Translations under genes and position numbers: made by a program
Assembly (NCBI GenBank): GCA_018894105.1
Contig: CM032117.1
Coordinates: forward strand, 36,188,501-36,252,500
DNA: 64,000 bases
Direction of reading: 5' to 3'
DNA from: Jacaranda mimosifolia
Lineage: Eukaryota > Streptophyta > Magnoliopsida > Lamiales > Bignoniaceae
In this document: positions 10,621-22,360 of the stretch, one piece after another
Numbering within the stretch: the stretch's first letter is position 1
Layout of the letters: each line of letters opens with the position of its first letter
The notes under the pieces: model-generated
Database searches by the model: none
What the model was told of the DNA's origin: nothing
Seen by the model: the letters and a program-made list of their open reading frames with translations, nothing else

Positions 10621-11500
10621 TGAACAAGGTGGATCTACTATCCAACTTATCTCCCACTGTCCGTCTCACGTATGCGGGAGATCCCCAAACCTTAAGATAA
10701 TGGTAAGAGAGTGCTTTTCCCATACCATATCTCATTTTGTGTTTTGGGCACCGACTTTGAAAGTACTATGTTTAGTAGCTTCATCGTTGTTTGTAAGGCA
10801 TATCCCAAAAAGGATATAGGCACATCGAAAAAACTCATCATGGAATGTACCATGTCCAACAAGGTACGATTTTTCTTTTTGGCTACTCCATTGTGTTGGG
10901 GTGTGCCGAATGGAGTCCATTAAGAGAGAATCTCATTCTCCTTTACATAATCCAAGAATTCGGTGCTCAAGTATTCTCTCCTTCAATCTGATTGAAGAGC
11001 TTTAATACTTAGCCCTAATTACTTTTCTGCTTCATTCCTATATTCTTTGAACTTTTCGAAAGCTTCAGACTTGTTCTTCATAAGAAACAGTGTCCGTTCC
11101 GACTAAAGTCATCGATGAAGGTAATGAAGTAGGAATAGCCTCATCTCCTACTAACTCTTAGTGGTCTACAAACATCCATATGGATCAAATCCAAAAGACT
11201 TGTGGAGTGCTCCGTTTGTCCTACAAAAGGAGCTTTGGTTATTTTTCCCTTTAAACAAGATTCACAAATAGGAAGGTCCTCAATGCCACTAACATTTAGT
11301 TCTTTGAGAGCTTCTAACTTGCTCATCCTATTTTTAGAGATATAACCAGTCTTGCATGCCAAATAATGGCATCGGATATCTAATTTTCTTTTACTTGATT
11401 GAATGTGCATTAGTGAAGGTTGAGAATCAAGTATGTACAATCCATTTATTAATGTACCTTGAGCAATCAAAGAACTATTCTTTAATGCCATCAACTTCTC
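10621..11500 (-). pseudogene. Integrase of element A, disrupted, catalytic Glu to Lys
   Basis: Carries the GAG-pre-integrase and zinc-binding part (11141-11494: YISKNRMSKLEALK, then CESCLKGK) and the first catalytic Asp in the LIHMDVC motif. The third catalytic residue, normally Glu in NGV-E-R, reads Lys: the codon on the minus strand is at 10878-10880. The His of the LGH motif has also decayed. The integrase would insert element cDNA into the genome; this copy could not. Confidence 0.8.
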
Positions 11501-11960
11501 ATTCGATATAGAAAAATCAAATCATTCCTTATCAAGAAAGGGAATTGAAATAGTGTTCTTAACAATGTGGGCGTACATAATAAACTGGATCAAGTACAAT
11601 GCAAGCATTCCCCAAGTCCAACTTGATGACACCTTGGAAAGTGGTTGCAACTTTTGCTCTATTTCCTAAGCGGAGGATCATATCCCCTTCACGAAGACTC
11701 CATCCCCTGTAATGAATTACAAAGGTGAGAACCGCATACGGTATCAAATACCCATATGGAAGAATTAGTCATCATGTGCACTTCAATAAAGTACATACCC
11801 TTCTAAAGGGCTGCAAGGTAAGCTTTGCAATTTTTTTTCCAATGCCCTTTTTTGCTATAGTGGAAACAACTAGCTTCGATTTTAACCTTCTTCTTAACTC
11901 TCATGAAACTTTTCTCGAGTAGCTTCCCTTTTGAGGATGAACTCTTCTTTATTTTACCTC
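11501..11960 (-). pseudogene. Protease region of element A, decayed
   Basis: The minus strand includes GDMILRLGNRAKVATTFQG and KLDLGNACIVLDPVYYV (within 11559-11747), the conserved region after the DTGSGSH-type aspartic protease active site in this family. The zinc-knuckle end of gag lies near 11836-11875. There the second Cys of CCHC reads Tyr. Frames are broken. Confidence 0.7.
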
Positions 11961-12601
11961 CATTTCTATATGGCCCTTCGACTTGGAGGAGGATGCAAGC
12001 ATAAGTGGCTTTTCCTTTCTCATAGTTGCCTTCACAATCACAAGTATATTGATCAATTCGTTAATCATAACATCTTGCTTGGACATATTAAAGTTCATAA
12101 TGAATTGATCATATGTCGGTGGTAATCACTATAGATCAAATCTACGTAAAGGTCGTCGTCCATGACCACATCTAACTATCCAAGCTTCTCGATGAGTCTA
12201 ATCATCTTGAGGCTATGATCATAGACATTTGACCCTTCCCTCATCCTTACCCTAAAGAGCTCTTTAGACAAAGCGAACTTTTCGTGTCTACTTTGTACAC
12301 CATACAACTCTTTCAAGTGCGCATAGATCTCTCGAGCATGCTTCATGCGCTTATGAGTCTTTTGGAGCTCATTGGACATGGATGCTATCATGACACACCT
12401 CACTTGTACATCATCATCTACAAATTTAGTGAACATTTTATGTTGTGTGTCGGTGGCGTCATCACCAAGTGTGTCCATAGGACTTTGATCAAGGACATAA
12501 GTCTTATTTTCAGAGTCAAGCATGATTTTAAGGTTCCTTAACCAATCTTGGAAGTTCAGCTAAGTTAGTTTATTGGTTTCCAAGAGTGGATTTTTAGCCA
12601 T
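11961..12601 (-). pseudogene. gag: gag of element A, disrupted
   Basis: The start codon is the minus-strand ATG at 12599-12601. The segment 12176-12523 reads MLDSENKTYVLDQSPMDTLG, then the HLKELYGVQSRHEKFALSKEL block and VYDHSLKMIRLIEKLG, a UBN2/copia-type gag. It is shifted out of frame relative to the start and ends before the basic tail. It would form the capsid if intact. Confidence 0.8.
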
Positions 12602-14578
12602 TTTTGATTAAAGATTTTGAAAATCTACAAGAGGCGAAAAAAGAGAATAAGCACGTGAGTAATTTAATATTAAAAACAAGTTCATGGTCTTTCAAGCGTA
12701 TTTTCCTCCAACTATTTTATCAAATCCTTCACCCTCTAGAAGAATTCAAGAAATCATATTTCCTAGTAAGAATCAAGATCCCAAAGACTTGCAAGTGGAC
12801 CCCCATGACCAAATGTATATCCATGAGAAATCTAAAGGTAAGCAACTTTTGCTAATTGCATCTCATGCAACTCTTGATATATTTTTCCTTACCATTTCAT
12901 ATAGATCCCCTGATAGATGACCTCTACATTACTCGGTGTGAAGTTAAACCTACCAATCAAACTTTGATTCGAGACGGGAGCCACAACATCCCCCGTGATC
13001 AAGTGTATAATGTGTGGGCATTCCCAAATCAAAGGTGCATCTCATGCAAAGTGTATGATCACAACTTTCCACCTAAGTATGACTTCCATGACTGGATGTA
13101 TATCACACAAAGGTGGTAGCATCGTCATGCCATATACTATTGGTAGAAGGCTTGGATTAATTAGAACTCTTTTAATTTGTATCCATTTTGACTTAATATT
13201 TGAAAAGCACTTAGACTTTCTAAGTGGAGGGTTTTTGCTTGCAAAAATCTCATCATTTCATCTTCTTATTTAGTTTTTTATATCCTAAACATGCATCTCA
13301 TACATCAATAGGATATGGAAAACATAAATAAGTAAATGCGCCTAGCATGCTCCTAGGATAGGATGACTACGAGCCTAACTAAATGGTGCACTTAGAGCCA
13401 TAAGTGCACTATCTAGTTGATTTTATGTGGGTTGATTAAATCTAGCTATTAAATGATTGTATCCCATACATTCATAAGCCTTCAAAAGTCTCCATGCCTC
13501 CATTGGCCTCCATTGCTCCATGTAACATTTACATGAATATGAAATCCTCACTCCTAGTGATTCTACTCTTATAACATTTAAAGATAGAAATTAAGAGGCA
13601 TGCAAGCCTCAATTTAATACATCTCATTTCAACAACTAGAAACAATTAAAATCAATATTAAAGGCTTATGATCATCCCCATTCATTCATCATCCATTCAA
13701 TAATTAAATGAGCAATAAATAATTCTACAATTAACAATTATTTCCATCAATTAAATGCTTATCTCATAAACAAATAATTGAACAAGCATAACATTTATAC
13801 CATTATTGGAAGATAAACTTTAACCAATTTTCAAAGGCATTCAAAAATGTCAAACATGATATTGAGAACTTGCATAACGTTTGTGCATCTACCATGTGTG
13901 GTGAAAAAACATTTCAAGCACAAAAGGAGTTGGAAAATTACTCAAAATTCATCAAAACCACAAACTAGGGGCTGCCACTAAGCCTGGGAGCACGGTTGGG
14001 CAGGCCGCGCGCACAGCGTGCGCGCAGCGCCGGCCAGTGCCCTACTGCTGCTCAGCAGCCCCCTGTTTCGGGGGCTTCCAAGTGAATCAATTTGTTTTCC
14101 ACTTAACTTTCATGGAACAATAGTTTTAGCACATGTTATTAACACTCAAACACACATTATAGATGAATTTTGAGATTTAAAACCTCTATTAAAAAAGGAA
14201 ATTCAAGTGCTCAATCATGTCTTCAAAAATTAGAGAAAGCTAGAATCATATTCTTCAAAATCTCCATACAACTCCAATCAAATTGGATCCAAAAATGACC
14301 AAAACTCTTTTGATCAAATATCAACTTGTTTTATCACTATATAACATGAATAAATACTAAATCAACATTCAACATTTATCACTATGAATTGAAACGTACT
14401 AAAACATGAATCAACATTTAAATCACATAATAGCATGCTTTCAATTCATCAAGCACTAGAGCCACAAGCATCATCAACCAAACACTTAAATCCTTCATTT
14501 GGATCAAATATTTAGTGATATTGATCAATTCATCACATGAATCAATCAAACAATAACCCAAAACATAGCATGAAAAAA
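12602..14578 (-). other. Leader of element A
   Basis: About 2 kb of non-coding leader between gag and PBS. It contains four spaced leader repeats (near 12787, 12904, 12988 and 13080) and a GC-rich island at about 13969-14075 with cgcgcgcacagcgtgcgcg-type self-complementarity. No supportable ORF. Confidence 0.7.
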
Positions 14579-14590
14579 GCTTTGATACCA
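14579..14590 (-). other. Primer-binding site of element A
   Basis: The minus strand reads tggtatcaaagc, differing by one base from the tRNA-iMet complement, two bases inside the 5' LTR edge at 14593. Confidence 0.85.
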
Positions 14591-14592
14591 CT

Positions 14593-16854
14593 TGAAGGCT
14601 AGAGTAGCATTAGGATCCATAAATCAAAACTTTATAAGCTTGAAATTAACAAAGCTACTTGAGCTCCCAAGGATCTATACATGCTATAGATATGGATTAG
14701 GATGAAGAATTACCTCTTGTAGCTCAAAATCAAAGAGAAGATCAACTATCTCTCACGAGTCCAGAAATTGTTTGGAACGGGCACAACAAAAATATGGCAA
14801 CGATTCTCTAGGATAAACTAATCCAAAATTCAAGAAATTAAATATGGAACACCTCCACACATAGGGGAAGCCACTATGAAAAATTGGAGCCAAAAATCCT
14901 TCGGGATCGCTCCATAAAAATTCTCCAACCAAAAGTTGCTGCAGGTGGATCTCCAAAACTGAGCAAGTCAATCGCCTTGCCTCTATTGATACGATCCACA
15001 AAGCAAACAATATTCCAATTTATATTCACTAGAATTTGGACTTAGAGAGGATAAAATGAGGTAGCGGAGGCTGATATTCAAGTTGGGAAGAAGAAGAGAT
15101 GCAAAGTTTCAACACATGATGCTATGCATGGAGAGAGAGATTTTGGAGGGAATGCAAAAATCTAATTCTCACACTTTCAGCAATGTTTATTTGAATTTTA
15201 CACACCCTCTATATCTATATATAGAGGGTGGAAGGTGTGATGCTAGTTGGCATCACACCTTCCTTAAGGTGACCACCCAAGTGTCATGCCAAGTTGGCAA
15301 AATTCAAATTCAAGTCTTACTAGAATTCCAAGTGCATTTCAATTTCATTTGGAATCTAATTCCAAATTAATTAAGATGCTAATTTAAATGAATACTTCAT
15401 ATAAATTTTTCATCCAAAAAGTATTCTTCCCATTAATTAAATTAAACCCTTTAATTTAATTAATCAACCTTTGATTTAACTCTTAAATCAAACAAGCTTA
15501 ACTCTTAAGCTTAAATTAGTCAATTTAACTCTTTAAGTCAACTTGTCCAATTGATGGTCAACATGGTACCAAATAATTAGCACCTTAATTGTTGGTCTAA
15601 TTTAAATCTTGAATTAGTTTATTAATTTAACACTTAAATTAATCAAACCAAAATTGAACGTTAGATTGGATCCTTGAAAATCAGTCACCAAAGGGTGAAT
15701 TTTCTAACACTTAAAAAATTGCTTTACCAATTTTGGAAGCTATTTGGCTTTTCTATGTGACCTAATAGGTTCTACCATTCATTGGACATAGGTTCACAAC
15801 TCTTTGTGACTTTTGAATATCTTATATTCATTTTAGTCTAAAACTCCTTTTAAACTAATCGACTCGATTCAATTAATCTCATTAATTGAAGAGTACCCAA
15901 TCTCCATGGTCGATGTCCAACCTCGAGCGCATAGAGCCCAACTAATTGGCTGAAATGAATATTTTGGAGAACCATCATTGCTCTACGCATACCATGCAAA
16001 TACTGTCCTTCCTTCTTCTATTTCCCAAAAGAGGCTTAGGGCAAGATATTTGTCAACTCACTAATAGCCTCGATACTATGCCTCTGTTCTCAATGTTCAA
16101 TTCCCTTGTGTGACCTCACCTTTCGAAAACTAATTTTCCAAATTATCACACCACCTTGCGCAAGGATTTCTTGGAATCAATCATTATAGAACACATAGGA
16201 GATGCACTCGCCTTTCACGAAAGCGAGGAGTCAGATTCCGTCTTGGATCTCACAAACCTCTCTACCAAGTAGCTCATATCCAACCTCAACTTGAAAGACC
16301 AGCTAAGTGGTCAAGAAAGAGTCAAAGCATGAGGACCAGACATAAGGTTACCATGGATCCTTAGGTTTGAGGACTAATAATATACACTAGTGCAAGCGGG
16401 AGAATTAACAACACCGGCTAACACTTGCACTACGGATTTGCTACTACGTCTATCTAGTGGATTCTCTTAAGGGTCTTTAGTGCCTTGTTCTCTAACAAGC
16501 ACCTACTAATATGCACCCATATTTCATATAAATTGCTCATGGAACAGAGCAATATCCAACTCTTGGATTTATGCATCGTTAGTGCAAGTCTATTCGGATC
16601 TTAGATGCCCCGTCTCTTAAGATCCTATGACTTGAAAGATTTAAGATCACAACTGTGTAAGACTTATTTCATGGTCACTGAACCACATCTCATAGTCATG
16701 TGTGATCTAAGGGCTTCATCCAAATGCAAATGAAGTAATATAAAGCATAAGATGAAGGTGGCCATATAAAGAATATCATTCGATTAAGATTGTTTTATAA
16801 GGAAATAACTTTTACAAGGCCAATCTAATTGGCTTGCCGGGTACTATTTCAACA
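14593..16854 (-). repeat. Element A 5' LTR
   Basis: 2,262 bp, TG...CA, colinear with 6531-8742. It has the same TATA palindrome and a stronger second hairpin near 15228-15262 with 14-bp arms (GGAAGGTGTGATGC / GCATCACACCTTCC). Followed by TSD ttcag and the remainder of element B's LTR. Confidence 0.9.
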
Positions 16855-16859
16855 TTCAG

Positions 16860-17231
16860 TGCTTTGTTCCTTAAAAAGCACCCACTAACATGCATCTAAA
16901 TCTCATATGTGATTGCTCATGGAATGGAGCAATATCTAACTCCTTGGATATATGGAATGTTAGTGCAAGTCCATCCGGATCTCAGATACCCTATCTCTTA
17001 TGATTCTATGACTTGAAAGATTTAAGATTACGACCATGTAAGACATATTCCATGATCACCACCCTGTGCGTGAACAAGTCCCATGGTCATACGTGATCTA
17101 AATGCCAGTGATGTATTAATAAGCACAAGATGAAGATGGCCATATAAAGAATATTATTCAATCAAGATTGAATCATAAGTGAAATAGTTTATAACACCAA
17201 TCTAATTGGCTTGCGGTGTACTATTCCAACA
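16860..17231 (-). repeat. Element B 3' LTR, second segment
   Basis: Continues the LTR interrupted at 6530 (tgctttgttcc...) and ends at the terminal CA at 17231, followed by a PPT. Together with 4748-6530 it makes a full LTR. Confidence 0.88.
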
Positions 17232-18700
17232 ATCTCCCACTTGCCTTAAAGTCAATTCCCCATAGTCTTAAGACCCATCTTCTAAAGATCTCCTTCAAAG
17301 ACCTTTTGCTATAGGGGTTTAGTCAGTGGGTTTGCTATATTCTCTTTCGACGCAACTCTCTCTACTCAGATGTCACCTCTATAAATGATCTCCTTGATCA
17401 AACGATATCGTCTTAATATGTGCTTGGATTGCTAATGAGATCTTAGCTCTTTAGCTTGCACTACCACCCGATTGTTGTCACAGAAGACAACCACTGGCTC
17501 AGCAATGCTAGGCACTATATTCAACTCTTGAATGAAAATTTTCATCCAAACAGCTTTTCCAACTTTTGAAGCCGTAATATATCTACCTCTATGGTAGAGT
17601 TGGCCGTGGTGTCTTGTTTGGAACTTTTCCAACTCACCATGCCGGCATTGAGGCAAAATATGAATCTAGAAGTTGATTTTAGGTCATCTATATTGGATTG
17701 GAAACTAGAATCCAAAAACCCCTCGACTTTCAATTCTCCACTACCGTACACTAAAAATAAATCCTTAGTTTTTCTCAAGTACTTAAGGATTGCATTTATA
17801 GCCAGCATATGACTTTCATGGGGATCGGATTGGAAATGACTTGTAACACTTAGAGCGTGTGCCGCATCCGATCTTGTACATTGAACTCCATATATTATGC
17901 TCTCAGTAGCAGACACATAAGGTATATAGGACATCATTTATCTCTCGCTGTAAGTCTTAGGGGCCATAGACTTGGAAAGACGAATGCCATGTCCTATAGA
18001 AAGGCATCCCCTTTAGGATTCTTTCATACTAAACCTCCTTAATATCTTAGAATCCCCATGAGAAGGATGTCATCGACATAGAGCACAATAAACTATACAT
18101 GATTCCCACTAGCCTTTATATACACATATGGTTTATACATATTTTTGACAAAACCAAGCGATTTGACTATCTTATCAAAATGTATGTTCCAACTTTGGGA
18201 CTCCTGTTTGAGTCCATAAATGGATCTATAGAGTTTGCAAACTTTTTGCTGACCCCCTTTGGATGTAAAACCTTATGGTTGCTTTATGTTGATTTCTTCT
18301 TCAATGTCTCTATTGACGAAAGCGGTTTTCACATCCATTTGCTATATAGCATAGTCATAATATGCGGCTATGGCAAGTAGAATTCGAATGGACTTAGGCA
18401 TTGTGACCAGTGAAAAGTTTTTCTCAAAATCGATATCAGGTCTTTGAGTGTAACCTTTTGCCACTAGTCATGCCTTAAAGGTCGCTACCTCTCCATCGAC
18501 TCCTAGCTTTCGCTTATAAATCAACTTGTAACCAACAAGAACTATTCCCTTTGGTAGATCTACCATAAGCCCATACTTTGTTGGAGTACGTAGAGTCCAT
18601 TTTGGATCTTATGGCGTCTAGCCAATATCCCAAGTCTATGTTTAACATAGCTTCCTCATAGGTCTTCGGATCACTATCCGATTGGCCTATCTCATGAAGG
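17232..18700 (-). pseudogene. RT/RNase H of element B, disrupted
   Basis: The RNase H part (17432-17937) shows YIPYVSATESIIYGVQC, LKYLRKTKDLFLVYGSGEL and SWKSSKQDTTANSTIE-like blocks. The YVDD codons are intact at 18069-18080, but about 150 bp between YVDD and the KILRRF block is missing near 18047, compared with element A. Many stops. The normal role would be cDNA synthesis and RNA removal. Confidence 0.82.
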
Positions 18701-20170
18701 GATCCAAACTTTTTGGGTTGCTTCTTGATTTAGTCCGACTTTCTTAGATGATGTGTGTAAGGCTTTTGATGCTCACTTGTTTTTACTACTTGTGGGATTT
18801 ATTGATCATCTTGAACTTTATAAAGTTCAATGATAACGCTCTTTCTATCTAATAGAAATTTCTTTTCCAAAAAGTGGGCATTCCTTGAAACAAACACCTT
18901 TTGTTCCAAGGGATCATAAAAGTAATAACCCTTAGACTCTCTAGGGTATCCCACAAACTTACACAAGGCGGATCTACTATCCAACTTATCTCCCCACTAA
19001 CTGTCTCACGTAGGCGGGAGACCCATAAATCTTAAGGTAATTGTAAGAGGGTGCTTTGCAAACCACATCCCATGCAGTGTCATTGACACCAACTTTAAGG
19101 GTACTACATTTAGTAGCCTCGCAGCCGTTTCTAAAGCACATCCCCAAAAAGATATGGGCACATCAGAAAAACCTCATCATAGAACGTATCATGTCTAACA
19201 AAGTACGATTTGTCCTTTTAGCTACTCCATTATACTAGGGTGTGCCTAGTGGAGTCCATTGTGAGAGAATCCCATTCTCCTTTAGATAACAAAAGAATTC
19301 GGTACTTAAGTATTCTCCCCCTTGATCCGATTGAAGAGCTTTAATACTAAGTTCCTTTTTCTTTTCCACTTTATTGCTATACTCCTTGAACTTTTCAAAG
19401 GCTTCAAACTTGTACTTCATAAGATACACTTTCCGAATCGACTATAATCATCGGTGAAGGTGATGAAGTAGGAATAGCCTCCTTTCTCACTAACTCTTAG
19501 TGGGCCACAAATATCCATATAGATTAAATCCAAAGGACTTGTAGTGTGCTTTGTTTGTCTTACAAAGGGAGCCTTGGTCATTTTTCCCTTCAAAAAAGAT
19601 TCACAAGTAGGAAGGTTCTCAATGCCACTAACTTTTAGTGCTTTGAGTGCTTCTAACTTGCTCATTCTATTTTTTGAGATATGACCAAGTCTTGCATGAC
19701 AAAGAATGGCATATTCTTGGCTATCTAATTTTCTTTTACTTGAATGAATATGCATTAGTAAAGGTTGGGAATCTAGTATGTATATTCCATTATTCAATGT
19801 ACCTTGTGAAATTAAAAGACCATTCTTTAATGCTTTCAGTAGCCCATTTGATATAGAAAAAACATATCCTTCATTATCTAGAACAGGAATCAAAACAATG
19901 TTCTTAACAAGTTGGGGTACATAATAACAAGGATCTAACACAATACAAGCATTCCCCAAGTCTAACTTTACTATGCCTTGGACCGCGGTAGCAACTCTTG
20001 CTCCATTTTCGAGGTGGAGGATCATATCCCCTTTACATAGACTCTTTCTTCTTTCCATCCTATGTATCGAATTACAAAAGTGAGAACCACTTGTAGTATC
20101 AAATACCCATAAAGAAGAATTAGTCATTAAGTGCACTTCAATGAAGTATATAGCCTTCCCAATAGTGCCA
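18701..20170 (-). pseudogene. Protease and integrase of element B
   Basis: The best-preserved stretch (19417-20136, 239 codons) begins near the aspartic protease site (VFDTTSGSH) and continues through the GAG-pre-integrase motif (ARLGHISKNRM). One Cys of the zinc finger is lost (CESF for CESC). It ends in the first catalytic Asp (LIYMDICGPL) and FTDDYSRFG. Downstream, ALQSDQGGEYLS carries the second Asp (within 19235-19429). The third catalytic Glu reads Lys (codon at 19217-19219). The linker with ELYKVQDDQ lies at about 18799-18984. Confidence 0.85.
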
Positions 20171-20716
20171 AGGTATTCCTTGCAGTTTCTTTTTCAATGC
20201 CCCTTTTCGCCACAGTAAAAACAAGTTACATCAGTTTTATCACTTTTCTTCTTCTTAACTTCCATCGAACCTTTCAAGACTTACTTCCTTTTTGAGGAGG
20301 AACTCTTCTTCCTCTTACCTTTCTTTCTAGGACCTCTAGGCCCTTTTAACTTTGAGGCGGACGCAAGCATAAGAGGCTTTTCCGTTTTCATAGTCGCCTC
20401 AGCGGTCACCATCATGTTCACCATTTCATTGATCGTTACTTCTTACTTGGACATATTAAAGTTCATACGAATTGGTCGAATAAAAGGACCAATGATTGTA
20501 AGATCAAATCCATGTAGAGATTATTGTCCATGACCACGTCTAGTTATCCAAGCTTTTCAATAAGTCCAATCATCTTAAGCCCACGATCATGGACACTTGA
20601 ACCCTCTACCATCCTTTATCTAAAGAGCTCTCTAAATAAAGCAAACCTTTCGTGTCTTGTTTGTACACCATATAACTCTTGTTAGTGTTTATAGATCTCA
20701 TATGTAGGTGTCTGAA
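20171..20716 (-). pseudogene. gag: gag of element B, 5'-truncated
   Basis: The reverse strand shows a zinc knuckle near 20185-20230 (CFYCGEKGH-type, then a stop), the basic KGK-rich tail and the central gag block. It runs abruptly into LTR sequence at about 20716, so the N-terminus and start codon are gone. This marks the internal deletion of element B. Confidence 0.8.
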
Positions 20717-21213
20717 TGGCCCGCTAAGAAGGATTCAAAGCATGAGGACCTAAACAAAAGGTTACCATGGATCCTCATATTAAAGTACTAATTATATGCA
20801 CTAGCGTAAGCTGGAGAATTTGCCACTACCGACTTGCCTCTTTGGCTATCTAGTAGATTCTTTGGGTGGGCCTTTAGTGCATTGTTCTCATGGAATGGAG
20901 CAATATCAAATCCTTGGATCTATGTATCATTAGTGCAAGTCTATCCGGATCTTAGATGCCCTATCTCTTAAGATCCTATGACTTGGAAGATTTAAGATCA
21001 TGACTGTGTAAGACTTATTCCATTATCACCACCCAGTGCGTGACCAAGTCCCGTAATCTTGTGTGATCTAAGGGCTTCAATTAAATATCAGTGAAGTATT
21101 AATGAGCATAAGATGAAGATAGCCATATAAGGAATATCATTCAATCAAGATTGTATCACAAGTGAAATAGTTTATAACGCCAATCTAATTGCTTGCGGGA
21201 CACTATTCCAACA
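20717..21213 (-). repeat. Element B 5' LTR remnant
   Basis: Only the terminal ~500 bp of U3 remain, joined directly to gag. Ends in the LTR terminus at 21213, next to TSD caaca. Best explained by a deletion between the LTR interior and gag. Confidence 0.8.
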
Positions 21214-22360
21214 CAACACTTGAGAAGGGTATGTACTTTATTTAAGTGCACCTGGCGACTAATTCTTCCTTATGGGTATTTGATACCGCATGTGGTTCAC
21301 ACTTATGTAATTCATTGTAGGGTATGGAAAGAAGAAAGAGTCTTTGTGAAGGGATATGATCCTCCACCTTGGAAATAAAGTAAGAATTGCTGCCATGGTT
21401 CAAGTTAGACTTAGGGAATGCTTGTATTGTACTTGATCCAGTTTATTACGTACCTTATCTTGTGAAAAATATTATTTCAATTCCTATTCTTGATAATGAA
21501 GGATTTGATTTTTCTATTTCTAATGGGATGTCAAGGCATTAAAGAATGATTCTTTAATTGCACAAGGTACATTATATAGTGGATTGTACATACTTGATTC
21601 CCAACCTTCACTTACGCATATTCAATTAAGTAAGAAGATTAGATAACCAAGAAGACACCATAATTTGGCATGCTAGACTTGAACATATTTCTAGAAATAG
21701 AATGAACAAGTTAGAAGCTCTCAAAGCACTAAATGTTAGTGGCATTAAGGACCTTTCTATATGTGAATCTTGTTTAAAGGGAAAAATGATCAAAGCTCAT
21801 TTTGTAAGACAAATGGAGTGCGCCACAAATCCTTTGGATTTGATCCATATGAATGTTTGTGGCCCACTAAAAGTTAGTGTGAGAGGAGGCTATTCATACT
21901 CCATCACCTTCACCAAATATTATAGTCAGTTTGGACTGTGTATCTTATGAAGTAGAAGTCGGAAGTCTATGAAAAGTTTGGAGAGTATAAGAATGAAGTA
22001 GAAAAGCAAAAGGGACTTAGTATTAAAGCTCTTTGATCATATTGAGGATGAGAATACTTAAGTACCAAATTCTTGGGTTATCTAAAAGAGAATGAGATTC
22101 TATCTCAATGGACTCCACCTAGCACACCCCAACATAATGGAGTACCCGAGAGGAGAAATTGTACCTTGTTTGACATGGTGCGTTCCATGATGAGTTTTTT
22201 CGATGTGCCCATATCCCTTTGGGGATACGCCTTAGAAACAGCGGCGAGGCTACTAAACTCCGCATGAGATGTGGTATGGCAAAGCACCCTCTTGCCATTA
22301 TCTTAAGGTTTGGGTGTCTCTTGCTAATGTAAGGTAGCCAGTAGGAGACAACTTAGATAA
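21214..22360 (+). pseudogene. Protease and integrase of Copia-1 (between inserts)
   Basis: Resumes Copia-1 after element B. Protease remnants (a dtgcgsh-like region near 21280-21320), then 21702-21950 with the zinc-finger end (CESCLKGK) and an IHMNVCGPL motif in which the first catalytic Asp reads Asn. In 22073-22267 the third catalytic residue is intact (Glu codon 22148-22150 in NGVPERRN). Several frameshifts. Element C interrupts at 22361, after the integrase core. Confidence 0.82.

Larger units (their letters stand above)
6531..16854 (-). mobile_element. Element A: full-length copia retrotransposon nested in B's LTR
   Basis: Structurally complete minus-strand element of 10,324 bp: 3' LTR 6531-8742, PPT, RNase H, RT, integrase, protease, gag, leader, PBS, 5' LTR 14593-16854. 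Flanks tttag (6526-6530) and ttcag (16855-16859) form a 5-bp TSD with one change, and the host LTR continues seamlessly on both sides. It is the innermost insertion of the Copia-1/B/A stack, so it is younger than B. Coding frames are degraded, with mutated RT and integrase catalytic codons. Confidence 0.9.
4748..21213 (-). mobile_element. Element B: copia retrotransposon inserted in Copia-1 gag/pol
   Basis: Minus-strand element. The 3' LTR is on the left (4748-6530 plus 16860-17231, split by element A), pol and gag run from 17232 to about 20716, and a 5' LTR remnant is on the right (about 20717-21213). Flanks caacc (4743-4747) and caaca (21214-21218) fit a diverged 5-bp TSD, and Copia-1 resumes directly after. 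The rest of the 5' LTR, the PBS, the leader and the start of gag are deleted. Left terminus is TT instead of TG. Without A, it is about 6.1 kb. Confidence 0.82.
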
